Assembly: GCF_000685015.1 (NCBI RefSeq)
Contig: NZ_BAYA01000028.1
Span: forward strand, 54,614 to 118,613
Direction: 5' to 3'
DNA: 64,000 nucleotides
DNA from: Paraburkholderia bannensis NBRC 103871
Lineage (GTDB): Bacteria; Pseudomonadota; Gammaproteobacteria; Burkholderiales; Burkholderiaceae
Shown here one piece after another: positions 34,615 through 45,132 of this stretch. The position numbers and the translations under genes are program-made. The first letter of the stretch is position 1. Each line of letters starts with the position of its first letter. The notes under the pieces were generated by a model. The model did no database searches. It had not been told where the DNA came from and saw only the letters and a program-made list of their open reading frames with translations.

Positions 34615-35676
34615 TCAGTGCGAATGCCGGTGATGCACGTCCGGAAAATGCGCGTGCGTATGCGTGAGCGGCACATGATGGTGCGCGTGGGTGTGCGGTT
34701 CGGTGCCGTCCCAGTCGAAATCGTGTTCATGCCGATGATGCGCGTCGTGCCGGTGCCGATGCGTATGGTCGAGCGGCTCATGCGTGTGCTCATGCTCGTG
34801 CCGCTCGCGCACGTGCAGCCACACGCCCAGCGCCATCAGCGCCAGCGCGGCCCAGAAGGTGATCGCGGGCCGCTGCGGCCAGAGCATCAGCGAGATCGCC
34901 ACGCCAAACAGCGGCGCCACCGAGAAATACGCCCCCGTGCGCGCGGTGCCCAGGTTGCGCAGCGCGACCACAAAAAGCACGAGGCTTACGCCGTAGCCCG
35001 CGAAGCCCACCACCATGGCTGCCGCGACGCGCATACCGTCGGGCCAGTGCGCGCCCAGCCAGAACGCCACCAGCAGGTTGAAAGGCCCGGCCGCGAGGCC
35101 CTTGAGGCAGGCGATCGTCATGGCGTCGTTGGCGGAGACTTTGCGCGTGAGGTTGTTGTCGATGGCCCAGCACAGGCACGCGCCCACCACGAACAGCGCG
35201 CCTGGCGCGAGTCCCGCGTGCGGCCCGCTCCACGAGAGCAGCACGCCGCCCGCGACGATGGCGGCCATGCCCAATGCGATCTGCGTATCGAAGTTTTCGC
35301 GGAAGCAGACCCACGCGATCAGCGCGGTGAGCACGCCTTCGAGGTTGAGCAGCAGCGCGCTGGTGGCCGCCGGCGTCGTGACGAGTCCAAGCATGAGCAG
35401 CGCGGGGCCCGCCACGCCGCCCGCGACGATCGCACCGGCGAGCCAGGGGACTTCGGCGAGGCGCAGCGGCGCGTGTTCGGGCGGGGCGTCGGCGCGGCGG
35501 CGCAGCCTGCGCACGAGGATCGCGACGGCAAGGCCCGCGCCGCTGCCCAGATAGAAGAGACCGGCCACCATGAAAGGCGGCAGCGTGCCGAGGAGCGCCT
35601 TGGCGAACGGCGTGGCGGCCCCGAACAGCGCGGCGGCGGCGAGTGCCGTGACGATGGCGTGAAGATGCGATTTCAT
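34615..35676 (-). CDS. EamA/DMT-family transporter with histidine-rich C-terminal tail
   Basis: 353-residue inner-membrane protein of the drug/metabolite transporter superfamily, with about ten helices in two EamA repeats (ALAAAALFGAATPFAKALLG; GALFVVGACLCWAIDNNLTR). The last 66 residues hold about 25 histidines in HTH/HEH runs, a strong metal-binding signature not usual for EamA carriers. It is divergent from a Zur-type box and a CobW GTPase gene, which supports a role in zinc or other metal handling. Direction of transport and metal are unknown. The tail is in frame and the stop follows it directly. Confidence 0.85.
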   Translation of the reverse strand: MKSHLHAIVTALAAAALFGAATPFAKALLGTLPPFMVAGLFYLGSGAGLAVAILVRRLRRRADAPPEHAPLRLAEVPWLAGAIVAGGVAGPALLMLGLVTTPAATSALLLNLEGVLTALIAWVCFRENFDTQIALGMAAIVAGGVLLSWSGPHAGLAPGALFVVGACLCWAIDNNLTRKVSANDAMTIACLKGLAAGPFNLLVAFWLGAHWPDGMRVAAAMVVGFAGYGVSLVLFVVALRNLGTARTGAYFSVAPLFGVAISLMLWPQRPAITFWAALALMALGVWLHVRERHEHEHTHEPLDHTHRHRHDAHHRHEHDFDWDGTEPHTHAHHHVPLTHTHAHFPDVHHRHSH

Positions 35677-35783
35677 GGCGGAAGCACGTGGGTTTGCCCG
35701 CGATGGCGTGCGGCGGGGATAGCGAAATTATCGTCGATGGAACGTGCAGGGCCGCAGTGACCGGATTCGCCAGTGGTTTTTCT

Positions 35784-35804
35784 GAATGTTATGTTATAAC
35801 ATCG
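35784..35804. promoter_or_regulatory. Zur-type zinc-responsive operator
   Basis: GAATGTTATGTTATAACATCG contains ATGTTAT-GTT-ATAACAT, an inverted 7-3-7 repeat equal to the core of the proteobacterial Zur box. It lies 38 bases before the cobW-like start codon, overlapping the expected promoter, and 108 bases from the divergent EamA start. Confidence 0.75.
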
Positions 35805-35841
35805 CGAAATTCATCCGAAACAGATCGAAAAGGAGCCTCCG

Positions 35842-37107
<1,266 letters not shown>

Positions 37108-37119
37108 GGGTGCAGGGCA

Positions 37120-37680
37120 ATGATCAGAAAGAATCCGCGCGGCGACCTGCCCGTAGTGCACGAAAGCGCGTTTGTCGATCCGACGGCGATCCTGTGCGGG
37201 CGCGTGGTGGTGGGAGAGGACGTGTTCATCGGCCCGTACGCGGTGATTCGCGCAGATGAAACCGATGCGAATGGCGAGATCGAACCCATCGTCATCGGCG
37301 CGCATTCGAATATTCAGGATGGCGTAGTGATTCATTCGAAGTCGGGCGCGTCGGTGACAATCGGCAACCATACGTCGATTGCGCACCGGGCGATCGTGCA
37401 TGGCCCGTGCAGCGTGGGCGACCATGTCTTTATCGGCTTCAATAGCGTGTTGTTCAACTGCTCGGTTGGCGCGCGCTGTGTGGTGCGGCACAACGCGGTG
37501 GTGGACGGCTGCGACCTGCCGGAGGGGTTCTACGTCCCGTCGACCTTGCGGATCGGAGCGGCAACCGACCTGGCGACGATTCCGAAAGTGTCGGCAAGCG
37601 CCGCGGAATTCTCCGAAGACGTCGCGCAGACGAATAACCGCCTGGTGCGCGGCTACCGGCGGATTGCGAACGAGCTTTGA
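37120..37680 (+). CDS. Gamma-class carbonic anhydrase-like hexapeptide-repeat protein
   Basis: 186-residue left-handed beta-helix protein. Hexapeptide turns run from VDPTAILCGRVVVGEDVFIG onward, and metal-ligand histidines are visible in the pattern IGAHSNIQDG, NHTSIAHRAIVHG. Gamma-carbonic anhydrases can use Fe or Co in place of Zn, so one under Zur control could replace a zinc carbonic anhydrase in starvation. It follows the CobW gene closely and is probably in the same operon. A related Zur-linked CobW/gamma-CA pairing is known in Pseudomonas aeruginosa from memory. Catalysis here is unproven; other members are acetyltransferase-like. Confidence 0.87.
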   Translation: MIRKNPRGDLPVVHESAFVDPTAILCGRVVVGEDVFIGPYAVIRADETDANGEIEPIVIGAHSNIQDGVVIHSKSGASVTIGNHTSIAHRAIVHGPCSVGDHVFIGFNSVLFNCSVGARCVVRHNAVVDGCDLPEGFYVPSTLRIGAATDLATIPKVSASAAEFSEDVAQTNNRLVRGYRRIANEL

Positions 37681-37706
37681 ATCGAACTTTGAATCGAGCT
37701 TTGAAT
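37671..37706. repeat. Three 12-base tandem repeats at the carbonic anhydrase stop codon
   Basis: CGAGCTTTGAAT, CGAACTTTGAAT and CGAGCTTTGAAT run from 37671 to 37706. The TGA stop of the gamma-carbonic anhydrase gene lies in the first copy, so the repeat looks like slippage that copied the gene end into the space before the convergent reductase gene. Confidence 0.6.
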
Positions 37707-37708
37707 CG

Positions 37709-38722
37709 TCACCCGAGATCGAGCACCAGTGTCGCGCTTTGCGCGCCGGACACGCAGACCATCATCCGTTGGTTCGCAGCCCTTTCGGACGCGGTGAGCA
37801 CGGCATCGCGGTGTGTCGGGCAGCCGGCCAGCACGCGCGTTTCGCACGCGCCGCACAAGCCCTCCCGGCAGCTATAGTCGACGTCGACGCCCGCTTCCAG
37901 CAACACGTCGAGCAACGCTGCGCCGGGCGGCACGGACAGGCGCTGGCCGCTTCTCGCGAGTTCGACGATGTAGCCGTGCTGCGTTGATTCGGCGGAAGTT
38001 TCGGTGGCTTCGGCGACATGGGGCGTTGCAGTAAAACGCTCGATATGCACATTGCCAATGCCGACCTGCTCGCACGCCGTTTCGAACGCATTCAGCATCG
38101 CGTTCGGGCCGCAGCAATAGGCATGCACGTCGGCAGGCTGTTGTTCCAGGAACGCGACGAGATCGAACGGGCGGCCCGCATTTTCCGCGTCGAAATGCAG
38201 ATGCACGCTGCCATCGCTAACGTCGAGCTCATCCAGATACGCGGCCTGAGAACGCTCGCGCGCGCAATAAACCAGCCGTACAGCACGGCCGGCTTCGCGC
38301 AGGCGGCGATACATGCACAGCATCGGCGTAATGCCAATGCCGCCCGCGATCAGCACCGTCGACGCTGCGTTTTCGTCGAGCGCGAAGTTATTGCGCGGCG
38401 CGCCGATCGTCAGGACTGCACCGCAACGCAGTTGTTCGTGCACGTAGCGCGAGCCGCCACGGCTATTCGTATCGGCAAGCACGCCGATTACATAGCGCCC
38501 CGCATCGTCCGGTGAATTCACGAGTGAATAGCTGCGCGTGAGGCCGCCGGGAAGATGCAGGTCGATATGCGCGCCTGCCGTGAAGCGAGGAAAGCGCGCG
38601 TTTTCAGCAGGCACGAGTTCGATGCCGAGTACGCGTTCCGCTTCGTGGCGCAGCGTGCGCACCCGGGCCTCGATACGCGTCGGTGCGCGACTCGCATTCG
38701 CGCGGCCTGTGGTCTGTTGCAT
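37709..38722 (-). CDS. Phthalate dioxygenase reductase-type oxidoreductase (FMN/NADH/2Fe-2S)
   Basis: 337-residue electron-transfer partner for the Rieske oxygenase encoded just upstream. The order is that of the VanB/PDR family: flavin-binding RSYSLVNSP near residue 65, NAD-binding IAGGIGITPML near residue 115, CCGPNAML near residue 208, and a C-terminal plant-type [2Fe-2S] cluster with CREGLCGACETRVLAGCPTHRD near residues 280-305. ATG 38722 follows GCGAGAAACC; ATG 38752 is an alternative that would add ten residues. No export signal, acts in the cytoplasm. Confidence 0.88.
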   Translation of the reverse strand: MQQTTGRANASRAPTRIEARVRTLRHEAERVLGIELVPAENARFPRFTAGAHIDLHLPGGLTRSYSLVNSPDDAGRYVIGVLADTNSRGGSRYVHEQLRCGAVLTIGAPRNNFALDENAASTVLIAGGIGITPMLCMYRRLREAGRAVRLVYCARERSQAAYLDELDVSDGSVHLHFDAENAGRPFDLVAFLEQQPADVHAYCCGPNAMLNAFETACEQVGIGNVHIERFTATPHVAEATETSAESTQHGYIVELARSGQRLSVPPGAALLDVLLEAGVDVDYSCREGLCGACETRVLAGCPTHRDAVLTASERAANQRMMVCVSGAQSATLVLDLG

Positions 38723-38758
38723 GGTTGCGGTTTCTCGCTGGATTGATTGCACGTGGGT

Positions 38759-40075
38759 CTACGACGTTTCCTGCGCAGCCGCTTGACGAGCGCCATGCAC
38801 CGAGAAGAAACGCGCGCCATTCACCTTCTGCCCGATTGCGGCTTCATAGGCTTCGCGAACGCTGTCCGGCTGTCCGTACTGACCGATGAAATCGCGCAGA
38901 TAGGCGCCAAGCAACGGATGAGCCGACAACTCCGCGCGCGTCAGGCCGTTGATCATTTCCTCGCGGCATGCCGATGGCAAGAACACCTTGTGGTTGATCG
39001 CGCTATCGGCAATGAGGCCCTTCGGCGTTGCGCCAGCCGCTACCGCTTCCAGTTCCTCGAAAAAGCGCCGCCGCAGCATCACGATGCCGCGATCGCTGGC
39101 GCCGAGCGTTTCGCGCGTGCGATCGGTAATCGCGCCCTGGCCGACCCACGCAGCAAAGTCCTGGTTTGCGACATGACTGGTGATCCATTCGCCATTTTCG
39201 TCGCGCAAAGGCCCATACCAGGCGGGGATGTGCTGCTGGACATAGGGCTCCTGTTCCCTGGGCACCTTGTTGTAGACCCACAGCACGCTCAGCGTGTTTT
39301 CGTCGTCGATGGGGACGCGCCATTCGAAGTGATGGCCGAGGTAAAAGCCATTGGGCCACAACGTGACACGCCCGGTCGTCCACATCGGGTTCTGCTCGGT
39401 TTCGTGCGCGCGCAACCGCTTATAGACGAAGCCATATTCGAATTCTTCGTATTTCGTTTCCAGGTGCGTGGGCACGTGTTCGGAATGACGGTCTTGCTGG
39501 CGTTCAGTCCAGTTGTTGTGCGTCCACTCGAAATGGATCGGGTCGATCGAATTTTCCTGGCATTGAAACCAGTTGCACGGAATCTCGGCCATGACGACCT
39601 GCGCGAAGCCGTTCGTATAGCTGAACGGCTCCCAGTCGGGCAACTCCGGCGCGGGCGACGGCCCCATGTAGGCCCAGATCATGCCGGCTTTGGCGCGCAC
39701 TTCGTAGGCCGTGATGCGCGTCTTCTGGCGCAGCCGCGCCTCAGTATCGACGATCTCCTCGTACGGCTGATGCGTGCATTGTCCTTCCTGATCGAATTGC
39801 CAGCCGTGATACGCGCAGCGCAAGCCGCATTGTTCGACGAACCCGAAAGCAAGATCGGCGTTGCGATGCGGGCAGCGCCGCTGTACCAGCCCGAAATGGC
39901 CGCTCAAGTCCTTGTACAGCACGAGATCTTCGCCAAACAGGCGGATCGGGCGCACGGACTTGTCGTCGAACTCCGCGACGCCCGCTATGGGGTGCCAATA
40001 GCGGCGCAGATAGTTGCCCATCGGCGTGCCGGGCCCCACTTCGGTGAGTGTCCGGTTCTTTTCCTGGCTCAACAT
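38759..40075 (-). CDS. Rieske non-heme iron aromatic oxygenase, large subunit
   Basis: 438-residue oxygenase component. The Rieske cluster ligands are Cys68/His70 (CPHR) and Cys87/His90 (CAYHGW). The mononuclear iron region has ENSIDPIHFEWTHNN, where Asp and His residues fit the bridging Asp and 2-His ligands. The opening TEVGPGTPMGNYLRRYWHP is typical of the phthalate dioxygenase/O-demethylase group that works with a PDR-type reductase, as encoded next to it. The substrate is probably an aromatic acid or methoxy-aromatic, but cannot be named. GAGGA precedes ATG 40075; a longer frame to 40210 is not family-like. Two-gene leftward operon. Confidence 0.9.
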   Translation of the reverse strand: MLSQEKNRTLTEVGPGTPMGNYLRRYWHPIAGVAEFDDKSVRPIRLFGEDLVLYKDLSGHFGLVQRRCPHRNADLAFGFVEQCGLRCAYHGWQFDQEGQCTHQPYEEIVDTEARLRQKTRITAYEVRAKAGMIWAYMGPSPAPELPDWEPFSYTNGFAQVVMAEIPCNWFQCQENSIDPIHFEWTHNNWTERQQDRHSEHVPTHLETKYEEFEYGFVYKRLRAHETEQNPMWTTGRVTLWPNGFYLGHHFEWRVPIDDENTLSVLWVYNKVPREQEPYVQQHIPAWYGPLRDENGEWITSHVANQDFAAWVGQGAITDRTRETLGASDRGIVMLRRRFFEELEAVAAGATPKGLIADSAINHKVFLPSACREEMINGLTRAELSAHPLLGAYLRDFIGQYGQPDSVREAYEAAIGQKVNGARFFSVHGARQAAAQETS

Positions 40076-40631
40076 GGTCGGTGTCCTCGAATGTCGCAAA
40101 CGCTGCCTGCCATGTCCGGCGAGGCTCCAGCGATTGACGAATTCTTGGCGACGGCGACCCGCCGCACAACCTTTGCAAATTCCAAAGAAGTTGCCGATCG
40201 TCTCGGGCATGCCGCCGTGCGATCGCGGGTGACGGCAGGTTCGGTTTCCTGACTGAAAGTGGCGGGTGGGCGTGACAAGCGTGAATATCGCTCGCTGTGG
40301 CGGTTCAGTGATTTGCTGGAAACCGCATAAATCGCTTAATTGGCGTCAGTCTCGCTATTAACTAAATATGAACTGAACGACAATTCTAAATAATTAATGC
40401 GACTCGCATAAATAGATCCAAGTCGCACCGATTTGTACTCGAAAAGCCGGCCTTTTATACGTTTTCGCGTATTCCGAAAGATGGGGATCCGGGTTCTGCC
40501 TTGCTATTGCGCGCAAAGGAATCTATGTATACTCCACGCCATTCCTAAGAGGAAAACGGACGCCCGGGGGAAGCTGTCAATCGCGTCCTGGCCAAGCCTC
40601 GCTATATGCAGTTCACATGAGTTGAACGAAC
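40076..40631. other. Intergenic region with no recognised gene
   Basis: About 555 bases between divergent genes, with an AT-rich stretch at about 40290-40440 likely to hold promoters. A long frame that crosses it (40433-41611) is out of phase with the MHYT gene and not protein-like. No RNA gene is recognised. Confidence 0.55.
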
Positions 40632-41423
40632 ATGACCGGCTACTACGATCCTTCGCTTGTCGTCCTTTCCTGTCTGCTGGCGATTTTTGCATCGTTTACG
40701 GCATTGGATATCTCCGATCGCCTCGATGTCATTGGCAAGCGGCCTCTGCTGCCGTGGATCGCGTTTGGCGGCTGCATCATGGGGCTGGGCATCTGGTCGA
40801 TGCATTTCATCGCGATGCTGGCCTTTCATTTGCCGATTGCCGTCGGCTACAACATTCCGGTGACGCTGCTTTCCCTGCTGATCGCCATTGTTGCGTCTGC
40901 AATCGGCTTCCTGCCGCTGTGCCGCTACGAACTGCGCTGGTCGCATCTGGCGGGCGCCGCCGTCGCGATGGGGCTGGGCGTGGCAGGTATGCATTACCTC
41001 GGCATGTGGGCGATGGATATTTGTCCCGCCATCCACTACCAGACCTGGCTGGTCGTCTTGTCCGTCGTGATTGCGATCATCGCCAGCGGGGCGGCCTTGC
41101 TGCTGGCCTTCGACCTGCGCCGCCGCAGCGCAATGCGCCGCACGCGCCAGATCAGCTCGGCGGTCGTGATGGGCGTGGCGGTGTGCGGGATGCACTATTG
41201 CGGCATGGCGGCCGCGCATTTCGAGGCAGGCAGCTATTCGGTGTCCGACCTGCGCAATATGCCGGTGCCGTGGCTGGCGGGCATCGTCATCACCTTCAGC
41301 CTGTTGATCTTTGGCGCGTCCATCGCGATTGCGATGCTCGACGCGCGCTCCAGCGCGAAAGCGCGCGCGATGGCCGATGCGATTCTCGACGAACACATGA
41401 CCCGCCGCGGCGCGACGCGCTGA
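40632..41423 (+). CDS. MHYT-domain integral membrane sensor protein
   Basis: 263-residue membrane protein with about seven helices and three MHYT-type motifs: WSMHFIAMLAFHLP near residue 56, GMHYLGMWAMD near residue 120, and GMHYCGMAAAHF near residue 190. The conserved Met and His residues are thought to bind copper near the outer membrane face and sense O2, CO or NO. Most MHYT domains are fused to GGDEF/EAL or kinase domains; this one ends soon after the last helix with a short cytoplasmic tail, so it must signal through a partner or act alone. Confidence 0.9.
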   Translation: MTGYYDPSLVVLSCLLAIFASFTALDISDRLDVIGKRPLLPWIAFGGCIMGLGIWSMHFIAMLAFHLPIAVGYNIPVTLLSLLIAIVASAIGFLPLCRYELRWSHLAGAAVAMGLGVAGMHYLGMWAMDICPAIHYQTWLVVLSVVIAIIASGAALLLAFDLRRRSAMRRTRQISSAVVMGVAVCGMHYCGMAAAHFEAGSYSVSDLRNMPVPWLAGIVITFSLLIFGASIAIAMLDARSSAKARAMADAILDEHMTRRGATR

Positions 41424-41456
41424 TCGCATCTGCAAGTCTTCTTTCTGCCCGCCGGA

Positions 41457-41886
41457 CTACGCGCGGTGCTGCAAGCTATCGAAGGTATTCATCAGCGCCT
41501 GCATTGCATCCTTGCAGTCGGCGGCTTGCGGAGCCGCTGCGCGCAGCGATTCCAGCGCGCGGTCGATGGCCTTGTCCAGGCGGTGCCAGTCGCCCGGCGC
41601 ACGCGGCTTGATTCCCGCCTCGGCTTCGTCCCAGGCAATTTCCAGATCCTTGATGCGCGTTTTGGCCGCCGCCAGGTCGCCACTCTCGACTTTTGCCGCG
41701 ACATCGGCGGCAATGGCGCGAAACGCCGTCAAGTCGCCGAGCGCAGATGATGCGCTGGCAGGCGTTGGCGCAGCGGTTTGCGCAACCGTGCTGCTGGCGG
41801 TATCCGCGGAACGCGAGCACGCGCTCGCGGCGAGCACGAGCACCGCGCATGCGGAAATCAGCGTAGTAGATCGAATGGACATCATG
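41457..41886 (-). CDS. Putative periplasmic lipoprotein, function unknown
   Basis: 142-residue protein, exported by a signal peptide with a possible lipobox (LVLAASAC, Cys about 22). After a low-complexity Ala/Thr/Ser linker the mature part is helical (FRAIAADVAAKVESGDLAAAKTRIKDLEIAWDEAEAG), resembling small helical-bundle proteins. AAGGAG precedes two ATGs at 41886 and 41883; the second has the better spacing. It follows the COG4705-type membrane protein on the same strand by 18 bases, so they are probably co-expressed. No function is assigned. Confidence 0.7.
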
Positions 41887-41904
41887 GCTCCTTTAAGAAC
41901 GGCG

Positions 41905-42693
41905 TTAGTGTTGTAGGGGCTGCGAGTTGGCCCGGCGCGATCGTGCAGTGAATTCCAGCATGGCGACGAGCCCGACGATTGCGGCCAGAAAGAGGGCGCT
42001 TGTCCATTGCGCGCCGAAGCCCAGGCCGCCATAGGCTCGCGCTTGTGTCAGCAGGTCGCCCAATGCCGCCCCGAATGGCCGGGTCAGGATATAGGCGAGC
42101 CAGAAGGTCGCGACGGGGTTTGCACCTGCGCGGAACAGCAGCCAGATCGATACAATCAGTACACCGAAGATAATGACGCCGCGCGCAAAGCCCAGCCCCG
42201 TGGCTTCTGTCGCCAGGTCGCCAGCGGCGGTTCCCAATGCGAAGGTGAAGAGGATGGCGGCCCAGTAGAACGATTCGCGCCGCCGCGTGACGATGGTGTG
42301 CATCGACAGCGTGCGTTCGCTTGCGTACCAGATCGAGAAGATCGCGGCGAGCGCGGCGGCGAAGAGCGCCGTGCTGAGGTACAGGCTGACATTCAAGCCA
42401 TCGGTCAGGAGATCGGTGATCTGCGTGCCGACAATACTGACCAGCACTACCGCAAGCCAATAAAGCCAAGGCCGGAAGCGGGCCGACCCCAGTTGCAGCG
42501 TGAGAATCGCGCACAACAGTGCGCACATCACGGCGCGCGTCACGCCCTGGCCCCAGCCGGCGTTGACCGCCAGATAGTCCGCAGCGGTTTCGCCGACCGT
42601 GGTCGAGAGCACCTTGATGATCCAGAACGTGAGCGTGATTTCCGGCACCTTGTTCTGGCCATGCACGGACTGGGGGGAATACACGGAGGTCAT
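41905..42693 (-). CDS. COG4705-type multi-pass membrane protein
   Basis: 262-residue inner-membrane protein with about eight helices in two related halves. The family motif VPEITLTFWIIKVLSTTVGETAADYL opens the first half; the echo SFYWAAILFTFALGTAAGDLATE opens the second, typical of this uncharacterised group. The conserved Glu and Asp residues within helices suggest ion or small-solute movement, but no transport function is established here. GTGGAG precedes ATG 42693. It probably forms an operon with the downstream lipoprotein gene. Confidence 0.8.
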   Translation of the reverse strand: MTSVYSPQSVHGQNKVPEITLTFWIIKVLSTTVGETAADYLAVNAGWGQGVTRAVMCALLCAILTLQLGSARFRPWLYWLAVVLVSIVGTQITDLLTDGLNVSLYLSTALFAAALAAIFSIWYASERTLSMHTIVTRRRESFYWAAILFTFALGTAAGDLATEATGLGFARGVIIFGVLIVSIWLLFRAGANPVATFWLAYILTRPFGAALGDLLTQARAYGGLGFGAQWTSALFLAAIVGLVAMLEFTARSRRANSQPLQH

Positions 42694-42823
42694 GACCGTC
42701 TCCACGACGAAGTTGACTGGTAGCGAGGAAGCGGAATTGCTTCGCTTACATAAAGCCTACGGGTCGAAGCTTAGCTGACGCTTAGCTCGCAAAGCCTCTT
42801 CGTCATTAAGGTTGTCCTAAGCG

Positions 42824-43804
42824 ATGGTTCGCGAAAATCCACGCCGCAGAACGTGGACTCAAACGGAAAAAATCGTGAACGCATTCGATACGACAACGGC
42901 GCCAGACCTGTGGGCGGACTGGCTGGTGCGCAAGCGCTTTTCAGGCAGTGCAACCGTCGAGCAGGCGTTGCTCGCAAGCATTGAGAGAGACGTCGACCGC
43001 TTGCTCGATCAGGCGCACTTGCAGCCGGGCATGACGCTGCTTGACGTTGGCAGCGGCGACGGGACGGTGCCGTTGCGCGCCATCGAGCGCATCGGCGTGC
43101 AGTTGAACGTTCACATGACCGATGTTTCTCCGCGGTTGCTGGCGCACGCGCAAGAGCGTGCGCGTGAACGCGGCGTCACGTCGCAATGCCGCTTTTCGTT
43201 GTGTGGCGCGCAGTCGCTGGACGCCATTGCGGATGCGTCGGTCGATGCCGTGACGACGCGAGCCGTGATCGGCTACTTGCCGGAGAAGGTCGCCGTTTTC
43301 CGCGAGTTCTTCCGGGTTCTCAAACCCGGTGGCAGGATTTCATTGGCGGAGACGATAAGGCGCGATGAAGCCTTCGAGACCTGTTCGCTGAGAAAGCTCG
43401 TGGAAGCGGCAGGCGATGTGCCGGAAAGCCGCTTCTTCGCGTTGCTGCATCGCTGGAAGCGCACGCAGTTTCCCGATACCGAAGCCGAAGCCGCTCGCAT
43501 GCCGATGACGAATTTCAGCGAGCGCGACCTGGTGAGCTTTGCGATGCAGGCCGGATTCGTCGATATTCACATGGAGTTTCATGTCGATATCGGGCAGTCG
43601 ATCAGCAATACCTGGGACTCCTTGCTGGACAGCACGCCATTTCCGTGGACGCCGACGCTGCGCACCTGCATGGCCGAGCAATTCAGCGCCGAGGAGCGGC
43701 AATTGTTCGAGCAGGTGATGCGCTCGGAAGTTGGCCAGGGACAGCTGCGTGCAGCCAGTCGCATGGCCTGGATCTCGGCGACGAAACCGCTCGCAGGGCC
43801 TTGA
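42824..43804 (+). CDS. Class I SAM-dependent methyltransferase
   Basis: 326-residue methyltransferase. SAM motif I is TLLDVGSGDGTVPL near residue 73; DVSPRLLAHAQERA provides the acidic residue of motif II; VTTRAVIGYLPEK and LKPGGRISLAE match the later motifs of the Methyltransf_11/UbiE-like fold. The C-terminal ~130 residues (SNTWDSLLDSTPFPWTPTL) are an extension not explained by the core. Substrate unknown; it stands alone and ends 15 bases before a convergent MFS gene. The start at 42824 has AAGG upstream, but a shorter start is possible. Confidence 0.82.
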   Translation: MVRENPRRRTWTQTEKIVNAFDTTTAPDLWADWLVRKRFSGSATVEQALLASIERDVDRLLDQAHLQPGMTLLDVGSGDGTVPLRAIERIGVQLNVHMTDVSPRLLAHAQERARERGVTSQCRFSLCGAQSLDAIADASVDAVTTRAVIGYLPEKVAVFREFFRVLKPGGRISLAETIRRDEAFETCSLRKLVEAAGDVPESRFFALLHRWKRTQFPDTEAEAARMPMTNFSERDLVSFAMQAGFVDIHMEFHVDIGQSISNTWDSLLDSTPFPWTPTLRTCMAEQFSAEERQLFEQVMRSEVGQGQLRAASRMAWISATKPLAGP

Positions 43805-43819
43805 CATGTCGCTCGCGTT

Positions 43820-45028
43820 TCAGGCGTGCGTGGAGGAAAAGCGCGCATACGAGCGTGGCGAAAAACGCGCGCAGAGCAGGCAAAGCAGGAGTGCGCCCGC
43901 AAGCATGATTGCCCACGCAACGGTCAAGTCCGCGAAGCGATCACGCAACGCACCGGCCACAAGCGGCATGAGGCTCGCGACCAGATAGCCGCCGCCCTGG
44001 ACGAAGGCGACGAGTTCTCCGGCGCGCGCCGGATCGTCGCTATGGTCGAGCGCGACGATCAGCGAAAGCGGAAACAGTGCGCCGATACCCAGGCCAAGCA
44101 ACAGGCATGCGAAGAGCGCGAGTGCGAGCGGCGCGCTCATGAGGCAGACAAGGCCGCCGATCAGCAGGCCCAGTGCGGCGAGCAGTGGCTTGCGCCGATC
44201 GGGCATGCGCGCGATCGTGGCCGATACGTTGAGCCCCGCGACGACTTCGGCGACCGTGACGCCCGCGAGAAGATAGCCCGCCTGCGCATGGCTCCAGCCG
44301 AGCTGCGTATAGAAGGGCGGCAGCCACGCAAGCACGAGGGTGTATGCGCCCGTGCCAACACCGAAAAACAGCATCAGCTCCCACGCGCGCGCCTGGCGCC
44401 AGACGGCGAAACGCGGGCCGGAGGTTCGAGTCGCAGCGACTGGCGGCACAGGTTGCGACGTTGTCGGGCGCGTAGCCGCGAACCAGAGCACGCACGCGAA
44501 CATCGCTGGGAGCGCCCAGATCGCCAGTGCGCCGGGCCACCCATAAATTTGCGCAAGCGGTGCGGCGAGCGCGGCCGCCGCAGCGGCTCCGCCCATGATT
44601 GCCGTGGTGTAGACGCCCATCATCGCGCCCGCGCTTGCGCCGTAGGCGCGCTTGATGAACGCGGGCAGCAACGCCTGAATCAGTGCGATCCCCGCGCCTG
44701 CGAGCAACGCCGTCATCAGCATCGCCGATGCATCGTGTGCAAAGGCGCGAGCAGCGCATGCGACGGCAATCAGGGCCGCGGCGAAACCCACGTAAGCCCG
44801 CCTGCCAGCGCTGCGGTGCAGCGGAGCGCTGAGCAGCGCACCTGCGCCCATGACCGCCACCGGCAGCGCGGTGAGCATGCCGGCGCCTGCATGATCGAGT
44901 CCCGTAGCGGCCATGATGGCGTCCAGCAGAGGGCCGACACCCGCCATCGTTGGACGTAGATTCAAGGCCAGCGCGACGATCGCGCCGCCAACGATCCATG
45001 ATGCATCCACAGCTTTTCTCTGAGTCAT
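43820..45028 (-). CDS. MFS transporter of the CynX/NimT family
   Basis: 402-residue permease with 12 predicted helices. The opening WIVGGAIVALALNLRPTMAGVGPLL is the CynX/NimT signature (LNLRP), found in cyanate, nitroimidazole and other anion or drug carriers. Start ATG 45028 is chosen because the longer frame to 45112 runs into the divergent MarR promoter. A MarR-family regulator gene starts 105 bases away in the other direction and probably controls it. Substrate unknown. Confidence 0.87.
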   Translation of the reverse strand: MTQRKAVDASWIVGGAIVALALNLRPTMAGVGPLLDAIMAATGLDHAGAGMLTALPVAVMGAGALLSAPLHRSAGRRAYVGFAAALIAVACAARAFAHDASAMLMTALLAGAGIALIQALLPAFIKRAYGASAGAMMGVYTTAIMGGAAAAAALAAPLAQIYGWPGALAIWALPAMFACVLWFAATRPTTSQPVPPVAATRTSGPRFAVWRQARAWELMLFFGVGTGAYTLVLAWLPPFYTQLGWSHAQAGYLLAGVTVAEVVAGLNVSATIARMPDRRKPLLAALGLLIGGLVCLMSAPLALALFACLLLGLGIGALFPLSLIVALDHSDDPARAGELVAFVQGGGYLVASLMPLVAGALRDRFADLTVAWAIMLAGALLLCLLCARFSPRSYARFSSTHA

Positions 45029-45047
45029 ATAGTTTGACGTAAAGTAT

Positions 45048-45059
45048 CTTGATATCGAG
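45048..45059. promoter_or_regulatory. Possible MarR operator
   Basis: CTTGATATCGAG is a 12-base near-palindrome (one mismatched pair) in the divergent MFS/MarR gap, set in AT-rich sequence. MarR proteins bind such short palindromes and control the divergent transporter. Weak by itself. Confidence 0.3.
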
Positions 45060-45132
45060 TAAACTAACCGGATTACAACGCGGACGCAAGCTGATATCCT
45101 GGCGTCACGCAAATTGCATGGGAAAGGTGAAC

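Noticed and set aside
34615..34814. Histidine-rich tail of the EamA protein as a possible frameshift artefact
   Set aside because: The tail is in frame with the transmembrane domain, has regular HTH/HEH spacing typical of metal-binding tails and ends at a normal stop codon.
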